Source: Candidatus Corynebacterium intestinavium (GTDB taxonomy: Bacteria > Actinomycetota > Actinomycetes > Mycobacteriales > Mycobacteriaceae). From it: 64,000 nt of DNA. Location of the stretch: the NCBI GenBank assembly GCA_019120635.1, contig DWUR01000112.1:1-64000 (forward strand). The letters run 5' to 3'. Both the position numbers and the translations under genes were made by a program. Every line of letters begins with the position of its first letter. Within the stretch, counting starts at the first letter, position 1. Below are positions 21,034 through 30,945 of this stretch, one piece after another. The notes under the pieces were generated by a model. That model was not told the origin of the DNA and made no database searches. It saw nothing but the letters and a program-made list of their open reading frames with translations.

Positions 21034-21186
21034 GACATTAAGCACAGACTAGCTGAAGTGACGTAGGCCACACATTACTTTTGTGAAAGAATTTTTGAAC
21101 CTAGCGCCCACCTAGGTGCGTTTTCGCAGCTCAGCGCCCGAAAACTATCGGGAAAATATTCCCAACAACCCCCTTGAAACGCCGGT

Positions 21187-21810
21187 TTAGCGCATTCCCA
21201 CGGCAGACTCCGCAAGGTGCACAGCGGTCTGGCGCGCCAGGGCCGGCGAGGCCCACCCCCGGGTCAGCTCCAGGGAGTTGATCTGCCCGACCAGCAGCTG
21301 GGCCGCCACCCTCCCCGCGGTCCCCTCGTAGCGCGGATCGTAGCTGGCCAGCGCCTCGGCCACCATCTTCAGGATCGCCCCCTGGGTGCGCCGCACGCGC
21401 TCGCACCCCTCCTCCGCCATGCGGAACAGCTCGCGAGCATGGAGCCTGATCAGCTCGGGTTCCGTCATCGCGAAGTCGATCTGCAGGTGAATGAGCGCCT
21501 GAAGGCGTTCCCGCGGATCGGTAAGCCCGCGGGTGATGGCCCTGGCCTCCTCGAGTAGCTTTTCAGAGATGCCAGTCATGAGGTCGGTGAGGATCTCCTC
21601 CTTGCTGGAGAAGTATCGATAGACGGCCGGACCGGATATCCCGGCTGCTTCCCCCAGATCCTCCAGCCGCATAGCATGGAAGCCCTTGTCCGCCATGATC
21701 TTCGCCGCCGCGCGCAGCAGCTCCATCCGGCGCTTCGCCTTCGCCGCTTGGCGCTGGTTGAGGCCGGTGACATCTGGTTCTGCGAGGTAGTAGCCGCTCA
21801 TATTGTTCAA
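21187..21810 (-). CDS. TetR-family transcriptional regulator
   Basis: RRMELLRAAAKIMADKGFHAMRLEDLGEAAGISGPAVYRYFSSKEEILTDLM helix-turn-helix. Confidence 0.92.
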   Translation of the reverse strand: MNNMSGYYLAEPDVTGLNQRQAAKAKRRMELLRAAAKIMADKGFHAMRLEDLGEAAGISGPAVYRYFSSKEEILTDLMTGISEKLLEEARAITRGLTDPRERLQALIHLQIDFAMTEPELIRLHARELFRMAEEGCERVRRTQGAILKMVAEALASYDPRYEGTAGRVAAQLLVGQINSLELTRGWASPALARQTAVHLAESAVGMR

Positions 21811-21878
21811 CCATATCGGTTAGTAACGATTCACTGAAGTGTTTTTAGGGAAAATCGACCCACCCGCGGCGAACAGCA

Positions 21879-21913
21879 GAAAACCCGCGCTGCGCAAAGC
21901 AACGCGGGGTTCC
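21879..21913 (-). terminator. Hairpin with T-tract on minus strand, downstream of purH
   Basis: Minus strand AACCCCGCGTTGC TTTGC GCAGCGCGGGTTTT. Confidence 0.65.
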
Positions 21914-22015
21914 CAACAGTTCACTTGTCGAATCCACGCAGCGAAACCGCGAAAAACCACTAAGATCCGGGCTTCGCTGCGTAGATCCGGCTGCGTGAAG
22001 CGCCGGATCTAGCTG

Positions 22016-23629
22016 TTAGTGCGAGAAGTGGCGCTCCCCGGTGAGATACATCGTCACGCCCGCCTTCGTGGCGGCCTCGATGACCTCAGCGTCGCGGACG
22101 GAACCACCCGGCTGGACGACGGCGCGCACGCCAGCGTTGGCGAGCACCTCGAAGCCATCAGCGAATGGGAAGAAGGCGTCGGACGCGGCGACCGCGCCCT
22201 TGGCGCGCTCGGCGCCGTCGGACAGGGTGTTAGCGCGCTCCACGGCGAGCTTCGCAGCGTCCACGCGGTTGACCTGCCCCATGCCCACGCCCACGGTCGC
22301 ACCGTCGGCGGCGAGCAGGATGGCGTTGGACTTCACGGCGCGCACGGAGCGCCACGCGAACTCCAGCTCGGCGAGGGTGGCCTCGTCGGCCGGCTCGCCG
22401 GCAGCCAGCGTCCAGTTGGCCGGGGCGTCGCCCTTGGCGTCGATGACGTCGCGCTCCTGCAGCAGCAGCCCGCCGGAGATCGGGCGGGACTCGATGGTCG
22501 CGCGGGTCGGGGCGGCGGCCTTTAGGATGCGGATGTTCTTCTTCTGGCTCAGGATCTCGATCGCGCCGTCCTCGTAGTCCGGGGCGACGATGACCTCGGT
22601 GAAGATCTCCGCGACCTGCTTGGCCATATCCACGCTGACCGGGCGGTTGACGGCGATGACCCCACCGAAGGCGGACATCGGGTCACAGGCGTGCGCAGCA
22701 CGGTGGGCGGCGGCGATGGACTCCTCGGACACGGCGATGCCACACGGGTTAGCGTGCTTGATGATCGCGACGGCCGGTCGCTCGTGGTCCCAAGCGGCGC
22801 GCCACGCGGCGTCGGCGTCCGTGTAGTTGTTGTAGGACATCTCCTTGCCGTGGAACTGCTCAGCCTGTGCCAGGCCCGGCTCCTCACCCGGCGCGGTGTA
22901 GACCGCGGCCTTCTGGTGCGGGTTCTCGCCGTAGCGCAGGTCGTGGGCCTTCTCGTAGGAGGCACCGGACCACGCCGGGAACTGCTCGTCGTCCCCGCCG
23001 ACCTGGGCGGTCAGCCAGCTGGCCACCGCGACGTCGTAGGAGGCGGTGTGCTGGAAGGCCTTCATGGCCAGCTCGGTGCGCTGCGCGAGGGTGAAGCCAC
23101 CCTCCTTCGCAGCGGCGACGACGTCGTCGTAGCTGGTCGGGTCCACGACCACACCGACGGAGGCGTGGTTCTTCGCGGCGGCGCGCACCATCGACGGGCC
23201 ACCGATGTCGATCTGCTCGATGACCTCGTCGTAGGAGGCCCCGGAGGCGACGGTCTGGGTGAACGGGTAGAGGTTCACGACCACCAGCTCGAAGGGCTCG
23301 ATCTCCAGCTCCTTGAGCTGATCGAGGTGGTCCTGCTTGCGGGTGTCGGCGAGGATGCCGGAGTGCACGCGCGGGTGCAGGGTCTTCACGCGGCCCTCGA
23401 GGACCTCCGGGAAGCCGGTGAGCTGTTCCACCTCGATGACGGGCACGCCCGCATCAGCGATCTTCTTCGCGGTCGAGCCGGTGGAGACGATCTCCACCCC
23501 GGCGGCGTGCAAGCCCTGCGCGAGCTCCTCCAGGCCAGTCTTGTCGTACACGCTGACCAGGGCGCGGCGGATGGGCTTGCGCTCGCCGGTTGCCTGCGCT
23601 GGGTTCTTAGAATTCGAAAGTTCAGTCAT
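22016..23629 (-). CDS. purH: Bifunctional AICAR formyltransferase / IMP cyclohydrolase
   Basis: [44 protein letters not shown]. Confidence 0.96.
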   Translation of the reverse strand: MTELSNSKNPAQATGERKPIRRALVSVYDKTGLEELAQGLHAAGVEIVSTGSTAKKIADAGVPVIEVEQLTGFPEVLEGRVKTLHPRVHSGILADTRKQDHLDQLKELEIEPFELVVVNLYPFTQTVASGASYDEVIEQIDIGGPSMVRAAAKNHASVGVVVDPTSYDDVVAAAKEGGFTLAQRTELAMKAFQHTASYDVAVASWLTAQVGGDDEQFPAWSGASYEKAHDLRYGENPHQKAAVYTAPGEEPGLAQAEQFHGKEMSYNNYTDADAAWRAAWDHERPAVAIIKHANPCGIAVSEESIAAAHRAAHACDPMSAFGGVIAVNRPVSVDMAKQVAEIFTEVIVAPDYEDGAIEILSQKKNIRILKAAAPTRATIESRPISGGLLLQERDVIDAKGDAPANWTLAAGEPADEATLAELEFAWRSVRAVKSNAILLAADGATVGVGMGQVNRVDAAKLAVERANTLSDGAERAKGAVAASDAFFPFADGFEVLANAGVRAVVQPGGSVRDAEVIEAATKAGVTMYLTGERHFSH

Positions 23630-24272
23630 TGCTGCTGATCTGGGCCTTTCGTCCCTCGATGGTGAGTCCGTTTCCTGCGATCTCGTGCAGGACCTGCACG
23701 ATCAAACGCCGCTCCACGTGCTTAATTTTTTCGTGCAACGTCTCCACTTTATCGCTTGGGTGCACGTTTACCGCTTCCTGCGCCACGATCGGGCCGGAAT
23801 CAACCCCGGCGTCGACCACGTGAACGGTGGATCCGGTGACTTTCACGCCGTATTCGATGGCGTCCACGACCGCCTGCGCGCCCGGGAAGGAGGGCAGCAG
23901 CGCGGGGTGGGTGTTGATGATGCGCCCCGGGAAGCGGTCCACGACCTCGGCGCCGATGATGCGCATGAACCCGGCGGAGACGATGAGGTCGGCGTCCCAG
24001 CTTTCCAGCGCGGCGATGAGGTCGCGGTTCCACTGCTCGCGGTCGGTGACCTTCGGGATGTACTCCACCTTGAAGCTCGGCAGGCCTGCCTTCTCGGCCC
24101 GCTCAAGTGCGGTGCAGTCGCGGTCCGCGCCGATGGCGAGCAGCTCAACCTTCGCGGGGTCCAGGTTGTCGATGAGGGACTGGACGAGCGTGCCGGAGCC
24201 GGAGGCCAGCGCGACGATGCGCAGCGGCCGGCCCTGGGACGCGGGCAGAGTGGTGTGGAAGTTCTGACTCAT
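23622..24272 (-). CDS. purN: Phosphoribosylglycinamide formyltransferase
   Basis: [52 protein letters not shown]. Confidence 0.95.
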   Translation of the reverse strand: MSQNFHTTLPASQGRPLRIVALASGSGTLVQSLIDNLDPAKVELLAIGADRDCTALERAEKAGLPSFKVEYIPKVTDREQWNRDLIAALESWDADLIVSAGFMRIIGAEVVDRFPGRIINTHPALLPSFPGAQAVVDAIEYGVKVTGSTVHVVDAGVDSGPIVAQEAVNVHPSDKVETLHEKIKHVERRLIVQVLHEIAGNGLTIEGRKAQISSND

Positions 24273-25999
24273 TAGTTCTCCTCGTTCTCGCCGGTCTCGC
24301 CGTCGGCGTCGTCCTCGTTGTCGACGTCCGCGTTCTTGGGCTCGTCGTTTTCTTCGTCTTCTTCTTCGGCGGCGACCTCGTCGTCGACATCGACGTCAGC
24401 GCCCGCGTTGTCGACCTCTTCGCCTTCTTCGTCTTCTGCTGCGGCGTCAGCGGCTTCCTCCTCGTCGAAGGATTCTTCTTCCCCATCGTCGGAGGTGGTG
24501 CCTTCGCCCTCGACGTCCTCCCCCTCGGCGACGTCCTCGCCTTCACCGTCGTAGTCAGCGGACTCGTCCTCATACTCGGCGTCCTCGTAGTCGGTGTCGT
24601 CGGCAGGGGCGACCTCGTCGGCCGGGACTGCCTCGGTGACAGCGGCACCGGCGCGGGAGAGGAACCACATCAGCACGGTGGCGGGCAGCAGCAACCAGGC
24701 GCCAGCCTCAATGGCCGCGAGCCACGGCAGCGGCCCGGTGACGCCGACGGTGCCCAGCACGCCGCGCGCCAGCCACGCACCAATGAAGGCGAAGATCAGG
24801 GCAGCGACCCCTGCGCCCAGGCCGGTGAAGACCGGGGACTCCACGTAGCTGCGCTGGCGCACGAAGCGGTAAACCGTGGCCACGGCGACGATCGCTGGGA
24901 TCGCCAGCAGGAACGGCCCGCCCGGGATGGGCGCGTTCGGGGCGGCGGCCAGGATCGGCAGCGGGGGCAGCTCGACGTTGGTGATATTGAATAGGCTGAA
25001 CAGACCAAAGCCGAGGTTGTACTCCCCGCCCAGCAGGACGGCCGCCGCGCCGATGATGATGTTCGGCAGGTAGAGCAGCGCCAGAAGGGTCAGGCCCACG
25101 CCAGGCCAAAAGCCCGGCGCGATCTCGTAGGCCGCGCGGACGGCGGACCAGTTGCCGATCAGGGCGATCACGACGCCCAGTAGACCGGCTGCGCACATCC
25201 AGCCCAGGAAGTTCCGGGCCAGACGGACGGATTCCACGGGCCAAGTCGGCCAGTGGCGGCGCATCAGCAGGGCCCGCCAGATGCGGCCCCTCATGCCGAT
25301 GGCCACGGCAAGCCCGTTAACAAGGAAGGTGTTCAGCAGGGCCCGCCCCAGGTGGGGCGCCTGGACATCGAAGACGCGGCCAGCATCCAGGAGCATGAGC
25401 CAGGCGATGAGGGTCAGCACCAATGGCAGGCCGATCCCAAGGGTGGCGAAGACCCTTAATCCTCGGACGCTGACCTTATCCCCCAGCGCCTTCGTGATGC
25501 GGCGGGAGTGCCCGAGGATCACCGCGATCGCGGGAAGTAGTGGGACGAAGCCCAGCTCTACGCCCTGCATTTTCAGCGGGGCGGCGTTCGCCACCATCCA
25601 GACGCTGGCGAGGACGCTGGGCACCATCGAGAACTTCGCGCCGATGCCCACGATCACCGCGAAGGTCAGGGCGATCGCGATCGTGACCCCGTGGTTGGCC
25701 AGCAGGGTGGGCAGGAAACGCTTGATGTGGGGGCGCCACAATTCCCAGCGGTGCTTCAGTCCCGCTCCCCTGCCCGGCTGCTGTCGTTGGCCGGTGCGCG
25801 GGACGGTGCGCTCACCGCGCTCCGAGCGGTGGAAGCGCTCCTGGGAACTGTGACCAGCCACGGAGCGCCCGGCCGGGGTGGCCTGAATAGACGACGGGCG
25901 CGCCGGCGGGCGCCGGCGGGGACCGGCCGGGCGGCGGCCCGCCTGGCGGGCGGCACTGCGGCGCGGTCTGGAACGAGGGTTGTCGGCTTGTCTACTCAC
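24272..25999 (-). CDS. DUF6350/PerM-like multi-pass membrane protein with acidic C-terminal tail
   Basis: Multiple TMs, immediate upstream neighbour of purN as in Rv0955; approx. 115-aa Asp/Glu-rich C-terminus; GTG start at 25999 suggested, ORF open to 26041. Confidence 0.75.
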   Translation of the reverse strand: MSRQADNPRSRPRRSAARQAGRRPAGPRRRPPARPSSIQATPAGRSVAGHSSQERFHRSERGERTVPRTGQRQQPGRGAGLKHRWELWRPHIKRFLPTLLANHGVTIAIALTFAVIVGIGAKFSMVPSVLASVWMVANAAPLKMQGVELGFVPLLPAIAVILGHSRRITKALGDKVSVRGLRVFATLGIGLPLVLTLIAWLMLLDAGRVFDVQAPHLGRALLNTFLVNGLAVAIGMRGRIWRALLMRRHWPTWPVESVRLARNFLGWMCAAGLLGVVIALIGNWSAVRAAYEIAPGFWPGVGLTLLALLYLPNIIIGAAAVLLGGEYNLGFGLFSLFNITNVELPPLPILAAAPNAPIPGGPFLLAIPAIVAVATVYRFVRQRSYVESPVFTGLGAGVAALIFAFIGAWLARGVLGTVGVTGPLPWLAAIEAGAWLLLPATVLMWFLSRAGAAVTEAVPADEVAPADDTDYEDAEYEDESADYDGEGEDVAEGEDVEGEGTTSDDGEEESFDEEEAADAAAEDEEGEEVDNAGADVDVDDEVAAEEEDEENDEPKNADVDNEDDADGETGENEEN

Positions 26000-26426
26000 A
26001 TTGTCTATTGTGCCTGCCCCTGCCCGCACTGCGACATTCACGGCGCTTTCCGGCGTTTCCGGGTGAACACCGGGTGAACCCCGCGTGACTACTTCCCTGG
26101 TCGGCGCCAGAGAGGGGGGCGAAGGCCTGGAAACGCAGGCGCGAAAAGTGTGACTTTACCCACCTTTTCGGGTGTGCTTCGCCAACACAGGGCTTAAAAA
26201 CGCCGCATTGAATCGAAGAAAAGATGCCGTGAACTGCACGTTTAAGGTGCCCCTCAGTCATGACCCCGCCCGCCACAACAGTCACAGTGTTCACTTATTG
26301 TTATATTCCCGCAATATTGGTTGAAAGATACGGAAGGAAACAATAGAGTAACTCTCGTTCATAACGATCTGGTTACGAAAACCAGCGAGTAAATCACAGT
26401 CTCCAAAGCTTGAAAGGGCAAGGAAC

Positions 26427-27170
26427 GTGCAGAAGACCTCCAGCACCCGGCGCGTTGGCCAGCACCGCAAGGTAGATAACAGCGCCAAGCGCCGTCTCGC
26501 ATTGGTCGCCGTTGCAACGGGTGCCGTCTCCACGGCTGGCGCCGCAGGCGCCACCGCTGGCGCTCAGCAGGCAAACTCCGCTACCCCAGCTGATGGCACC
26601 ATCGAGCTGGCCGCTGACTCCTCCTTCCTGGCCCAGGAAGCCGGGGGCAGCTCCGAGGCAGACGCCCCGCGCATCCTGGAGGTCCCGCAGCTGCAGGAGA
26701 CCACCGCGGACTTGTCCGCCCAGCTTTCCTCCGCTCTGGAGTTCGCGAAGCAGCGCGCCGCTGCCGACGCTGCATCCCGCGCCCCGCAGGCCGCTAAGCC
26801 GGCCGAGGGCTCCTTCACCTCCGGTTTCGGCGCTCGTTGGGGCACCAACCACAACGGTGTCGACATCGCCAACGCTATCGGCACCGCAATCCGCGCCGTC
26901 AAGGACGGCACCGTCATCGACGCTGGCCCGGCCTCCGGTTTCGGCAACTGGGTGCGCATCAAACACGACAACGGCGACATCACCGTCTACGGCCACATCG
27001 CCACCATCGACGTCTCCGTCGGTGACCGCGTGACCGCCGGCCAGAAGATCGCCGGCATGGGCAACGAGGGCTTCTCCACCGGCCCACACCTGCACTTCGA
27101 GATCCACCCGAACGGCTCCGGCCCGATCGACCCGGTGCCGTGGCTGCGTGACCTGGGCATCGAGATCTAA
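26427..27170 (+). CDS. Secreted M23 (LytM-type) peptidase
   Basis: Signal-like N-terminus, GFGARWGTNHNGVDIAN, GPHLHFEI zinc-site motifs. Confidence 0.9.
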   Translation: MQKTSSTRRVGQHRKVDNSAKRRLALVAVATGAVSTAGAAGATAGAQQANSATPADGTIELAADSSFLAQEAGGSSEADAPRILEVPQLQETTADLSAQLSSALEFAKQRAAADAASRAPQAAKPAEGSFTSGFGARWGTNHNGVDIANAIGTAIRAVKDGTVIDAGPASGFGNWVRIKHDNGDITVYGHIATIDVSVGDRVTAGQKIAGMGNEGFSTGPHLHFEIHPNGSGPIDPVPWLRDLGIEI

Positions 27171-27185
27171 CTCGACTCATACGCG

Positions 27186-27224
27186 AAAAGCTCCCACCCT
27201 CTGCACGGGGTCGGGAGCTTTTCT
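27186..27224 (+). terminator. Rho-independent terminator after M23 peptidase
   Basis: AAAAGCTCCC...GGGAGCTTTTCTTCTT. Confidence 0.8.
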
Positions 27225-27234
27225 TCTTGTTATA

Positions 27235-27347
27235 CGACCACTCTGGGATTGCTAGAGCAACGTTAGAGCGACCACTCTGAGTTTGTTAGAGCGGCCGCCC
27301 TGAGGCTGCTATAGAGCACGCTCTAGGGCGGTGTCACCCCCTAGAGC
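27235..27347. repeat. Degenerate GCTCTA-containing repeat array ending in a hairpin over the pcrA stop codon
   Basis: CGACCACTCTGggATTGCTAGAG / CGACCACTCTGagTTTGTTAGAG / CGGCCGCCCTGagGCTGCTATAGAG plus GCTCTAGGG-cGGTGtCACC-CCCTAGAGC inverted repeat. Confidence 0.65.
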
Positions 27348-30300
27348 TTCTCCATCGGCACGCCGCCGAAGAGCATGAGGCGCACGGTGCCGCGACTGCC
27401 GAAGTCGATCATGACGGTGGTGTGACTGCCCGCCCCGTCGACGCTCTTGACGGTGCCGAGTCCGTACTTATCGTGGTTGACGCGGTCGCCCACGGCCAGC
27501 TCCAGAGGCTTGCCGCTGCGGTCGGTGGCCTTCTTCTTGGCCTTCGCGCCCGCACCCTTGCCCGCGGGCTTACCCGGCCGGAAGCCTGTGGAGTTACCAC
27601 CGGAACCACCGGCCGAGCCACTTCCTGCAGAACTAAATCCGGAACCTGCACGGCCCGCACCAAAGGTGCGCCCACCATCGAAACCGTCACTGCGGCTGCT
27701 GTAGCTACCAGAACCACCGGAACCCCATCTGCCGGAGCGGCCCCAGCCTCCTGAGTAACCAGAACCCCCGCCGAAGCTGGAACCATCGGCATAGCCACCA
27801 CTGCCCCAGGAGCCTGCCCAGTCCGGTTCCTCGCGGAGCCACTCCACCAGTTCCTCGGGCACCTCGGAGAGGAAGCGCGAGGGCGGGTTGTTCACCGGTG
27901 CACCCCAGCCGGAGCGGGTGATCGCGCGGCAGATGTAGAGCTTTTCCTTCGCGCGGGTAATGCCCACGTAAGCCAGGCGCCGCTCCTCGGCGAGCTCGGT
28001 GGGGTCGCTGAGCGCACGCATGTGCGGGAACTGGCCGTCCTCCCAGCCGGTGAGGAAGACCACCGGGAACTCCAGCCCCTTGGCAGTGTGCAGGGTCATC
28101 AGCGTGATCTGGCCAGCACCTTCCTCCGGGATCTGGTCGGCGTCGGCGACCAGGCTGACCCGCTCCAGGAAGGCCTGCACGCTTCCCAGCGGCGCCTCGC
28201 CCTCGTCGAGCATCGCGTCGGCGACGTCCTGTGTGAGCTGCACCTCGGGCTGTACGGCCTTGCCGGCGGGCATCTCCTCGTAGGCCTTCTGGTGGGCGGC
28301 CTCCTGGCTGAACTCGTGGCCCACGCTGATCAGCTCGTTGACGTTATCCAGCCGGGTCTGGTCCTGCGGGTCGTTGGATTTCTCCAGCTCGGCCCGGTAG
28401 CCGCTCTGCTCCACGATGGCAGCGATGATCTCCCCCAGGTCCGGCAGGCCGAGCGGGCTGCCGTCGGAGGCTCGCAGCTCCGCATCCTCAACCGTCTTTC
28501 GCAAGCCGTCCATCATGCTGAGGAAGCCCGCGATGGCGTTGCGACCACGCCCGCCGAGCCGGGCGACCTTATCCTCGGTGGCGTCGCGCAGCCCCTGCGC
28601 GAAGCTCACGCCCTGCGCTTCGGCGTGGACGGTGACCTGCGCGAGCGCCCGGTCGCCGATGCCGCGCCGCGGGGTGTTGATGATGCGGCGCAGCGCGACC
28701 GTGTCCTCCGGGTTATCGAGAACCTTGAGGTAGGAGACGATGTCGCGGATCTCCTTGCGCTCGTAGAAGCGGGTGCCGCCCACCACCTTGTAGGGCAGCC
28801 CGGAGCGCATGAGCACGTCCTCCAACGCGCGGGAGGCGTTGTTGGTGCGGTACATGATGGAGATGTCCCCGTAGGCCACGCCCTCGTCGACGAGCCGGTC
28901 GATCTCGCCTGCGATGAAGCGGGCCTCGTCGTGCTCGTTATCAGCCACGTAGCCTGCGATCTTCTCGCCCTGACCGAGGTCGGTCCACAGCTTCTTGGGG
29001 CGACGCTCGGTATTGCGGTCGATCACGGCATTCGCCGCGGAGAGGATGGTCTGCGTGGAGCGGTAGTTCTGCTCCAGGAGGATGGTGTGGGCGTTCGGGT
29101 AGTCGCGCTCGAATTCCTCGATATTGCGGATCGTCGCGCCACGGAAGGCGTAGATGGACTGGTCCGCGTCACCCACCACGGCGAGCTCGCCACCCCCGCT
29201 ACCCTCCTCGCCGACGAGGGTGGAGACCAGCACGTATTGCGCGTGGTTGGTGTCCTGGTACTCGTCGACGAGCACGTGGCGGAAGCGGCGGCGGTAGTGT
29301 TCGGCGACCTGCGGGTTGTTGCGCAGGATGCCGACGACCTCGCCGATCAGGTCGTCGAAGTCCACGGCATTCGCCGCCCGGAGCCGCTTTTGGTAGTCCG
29401 CGTACAGGGAGGCGACGGTCCGCTTGTGGAAGTTGCTGTCCGCGTCTGCCTCAGACTTCGCAGTAGTAGGCCCGACGAGCTCGTTCTTCCAGTTGCTGAT
29501 CGTGGAAAGCACGCCGCGGGGCGCAAACTCCTTGACGTCCAGGTTGTGGTCCTTGATGACCATGGTGATCAGGCGCTTGGAATCATCCGAGTCGTAGATC
29601 GTGAAGTTGGTATTCAGCCCCGCCACGAGGTGGGCGTTGCTGCGCAGGATGCGCACGCACATGGAGTGGAAGGTGGAGACCCACATCCGCTCGGCGGCGG
29701 GACCAACGAGGTCGGCGACGCGCTCGCGCATTTCCGCCGCAGCCTTATTGGTGAAGGTGATCGCGAGGATCTGCCAGGGCGCGACACCGGTGGATAGCAG
29801 CCAGGCGATGCGGCGGGTCAGCACGCTGGTCTTGCCTGATCCCGCGCCCGCGACGATGAGCAGCGGGCTGCCGGTGTGCTGCACGGCTTCCTTCTGCTGC
29901 GGGTTGAGCCCGGCGAGCAGCTGCTCGCGGTTGTCCGGGGCGTGACGCCGGTCGAAGGGGCTCGCTGCCCGTGTTTCAGGACGTCGGTTCCCGCCGCTTG
30001 CGGCCCCCAGGAAGTCGTCGACGTCCCCGGTGCGCCGTGTCTGCGATGGCTGTGGCTGGCTCGACGACTGCGCGCGGGCATCCTCGCCCTGCGCACCCGG
30101 CTGGGTCGCGGCCTCGTTCATGAGCGCGACCAGCTCCTCGTAGCCCGCGGGCGGGGCGTCCTCCGGGGGCGGAACTGCATCGAATTCAGGGTCGAACTCC
30201 GGCTCTGGCAGCGGCAGTTCCTCGGCCTGTTCTGCCTCCGGTCCGCCCGCACCGGCGGCGGGCTGCTCGCCGGCGTGGCTGGCCGCCTGGTCCGCCGGAC

Positions 30301-30355
30301 GTGCGGTACCAGGGGTCATGGGAAAGAGGCTGTCTTGCTCATCAGGAGTGTTCAT
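27341..30355 (-). CDS. pcrA: UvrD/PcrA-type SF1A DNA helicase (UvrD1) with long Gly/Ser-rich linker and C-terminal Tudor-like segment
   Basis: LIVAGAGSGKTSVLTRRIAWLL, VDEYQDTNHAQY, QNYRSTQTIL, VFLTGWEDGQFPH; C-term GDRVNHDKYGLGTVKSVDG. Confidence 0.95.
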   Translation of the reverse strand: MNTPDEQDSLFPMTPGTARPADQAASHAGEQPAAGAGGPEAEQAEELPLPEPEFDPEFDAVPPPEDAPPAGYEELVALMNEAATQPGAQGEDARAQSSSQPQPSQTRRTGDVDDFLGAASGGNRRPETRAASPFDRRHAPDNREQLLAGLNPQQKEAVQHTGSPLLIVAGAGSGKTSVLTRRIAWLLSTGVAPWQILAITFTNKAAAEMRERVADLVGPAAERMWVSTFHSMCVRILRSNAHLVAGLNTNFTIYDSDDSKRLITMVIKDHNLDVKEFAPRGVLSTISNWKNELVGPTTAKSEADADSNFHKRTVASLYADYQKRLRAANAVDFDDLIGEVVGILRNNPQVAEHYRRRFRHVLVDEYQDTNHAQYVLVSTLVGEEGSGGGELAVVGDADQSIYAFRGATIRNIEEFERDYPNAHTILLEQNYRSTQTILSAANAVIDRNTERRPKKLWTDLGQGEKIAGYVADNEHDEARFIAGEIDRLVDEGVAYGDISIMYRTNNASRALEDVLMRSGLPYKVVGGTRFYERKEIRDIVSYLKVLDNPEDTVALRRIINTPRRGIGDRALAQVTVHAEAQGVSFAQGLRDATEDKVARLGGRGRNAIAGFLSMMDGLRKTVEDAELRASDGSPLGLPDLGEIIAAIVEQSGYRAELEKSNDPQDQTRLDNVNELISVGHEFSQEAAHQKAYEEMPAGKAVQPEVQLTQDVADAMLDEGEAPLGSVQAFLERVSLVADADQIPEEGAGQITLMTLHTAKGLEFPVVFLTGWEDGQFPHMRALSDPTELAEERRLAYVGITRAKEKLYICRAITRSGWGAPVNNPPSRFLSEVPEELVEWLREEPDWAGSWGSGGYADGSSFGGGSGYSGGWGRSGRWGSGGSGSYSSRSDGFDGGRTFGAGRAGSGFSSAGSGSAGGSGGNSTGFRPGKPAGKGAGAKAKKKATDRSGKPLELAVGDRVNHDKYGLGTVKSVDGAGSHTTVMIDFGSRGTVRLMLFGGVPMEKL

Positions 30356-30411
30356 CGTCTACCAGGCTAGTAGATACCCCAGACACGGCTGCGCGACGTA
30401 CAATCAAAGCT

Positions 30412-30765
30412 ATGACTAGCGAAGATGGCGCAGCGATGAGCCCCGGCATCGGGGATGGGCCGGAGGTTCCGGCTAAGGACTTCGAGGTGCGCATGCCCTC
30501 GGGTACCGATGATCCGCTCTCCGATGAGGAGATTCAGAAATATCGCCAGGAGATCAACCGGATGGACCGGACGATTATCGATGCGATCCATCGCCGTTCC
30601 GCCGTCTCGAAGGCCATCGGCAAGACCCGCCTGGGCTCCGGCGGCACCCGCCTGGTCTACACCCGCGAGGTGGCGATCATTAACCAGTTCCGCGAGGAGT
30701 TCGGCTCCGAGGGCGTGGAGATCGCCAAGGCGCTGCTGCAGCTCGGCCGAGGCCGGCTGGGCTAG
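30412..30765 (+). CDS. Chorismate mutase (AroQ type)
   Basis: INRMDRTIIDAIHRRSAVSKAIGKTRLGSGGTRLVYTREVAIINQF; divergent from pcrA as Rv0948c/Rv0949. Confidence 0.9.
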   Translation: MTSEDGAAMSPGIGDGPEVPAKDFEVRMPSGTDDPLSDEEIQKYRQEINRMDRTIIDAIHRRSAVSKAIGKTRLGSGGTRLVYTREVAIINQFREEFGSEGVEIAKALLQLGRGRLG

Positions 30766-30811
30766 CCCTGCCCTTCACACCCTGAGGCCTTGCGCAACCT
30801 GACCCAATGCG

Positions 30812-30847
30812 CAGCTACCCCCGACGATGTGTCGTCGGGGGCAGCTT
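30812..30847 (+). terminator. Terminator after chorismate mutase
   Basis: CCCCCGACGATGTGTCGTCGGGGG 10-bp perfect stem, then CAGCTTTAT. Confidence 0.7.
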
Positions 30848-30945
30848 TATAACCGAGGGTCCTGCGCGCGCTTGGGCGTCAGGGAGGTTGCTGTGCGCCG
30901 GTACGCCAGTGCTGTGCCACCAGCGTTTTCCGCGAACGCTATCCG

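Noticed and set aside
21961-22012. Repeated AGATCCGG motif downstream of purH as a mobile repeat
   Set aside because: AGATCCGGC...GCCGGATCT plus one more copy is best explained as stacked 3' hairpins; no mobile-element features.
26290-26426. MtrA-type direct repeat upstream of the M23 peptidase (GTAAC/ATAAC/GTTAC elements)
   Set aside because: Elements are loosely spaced in an AT-rich region and do not form a clear repeat; too weak to call.
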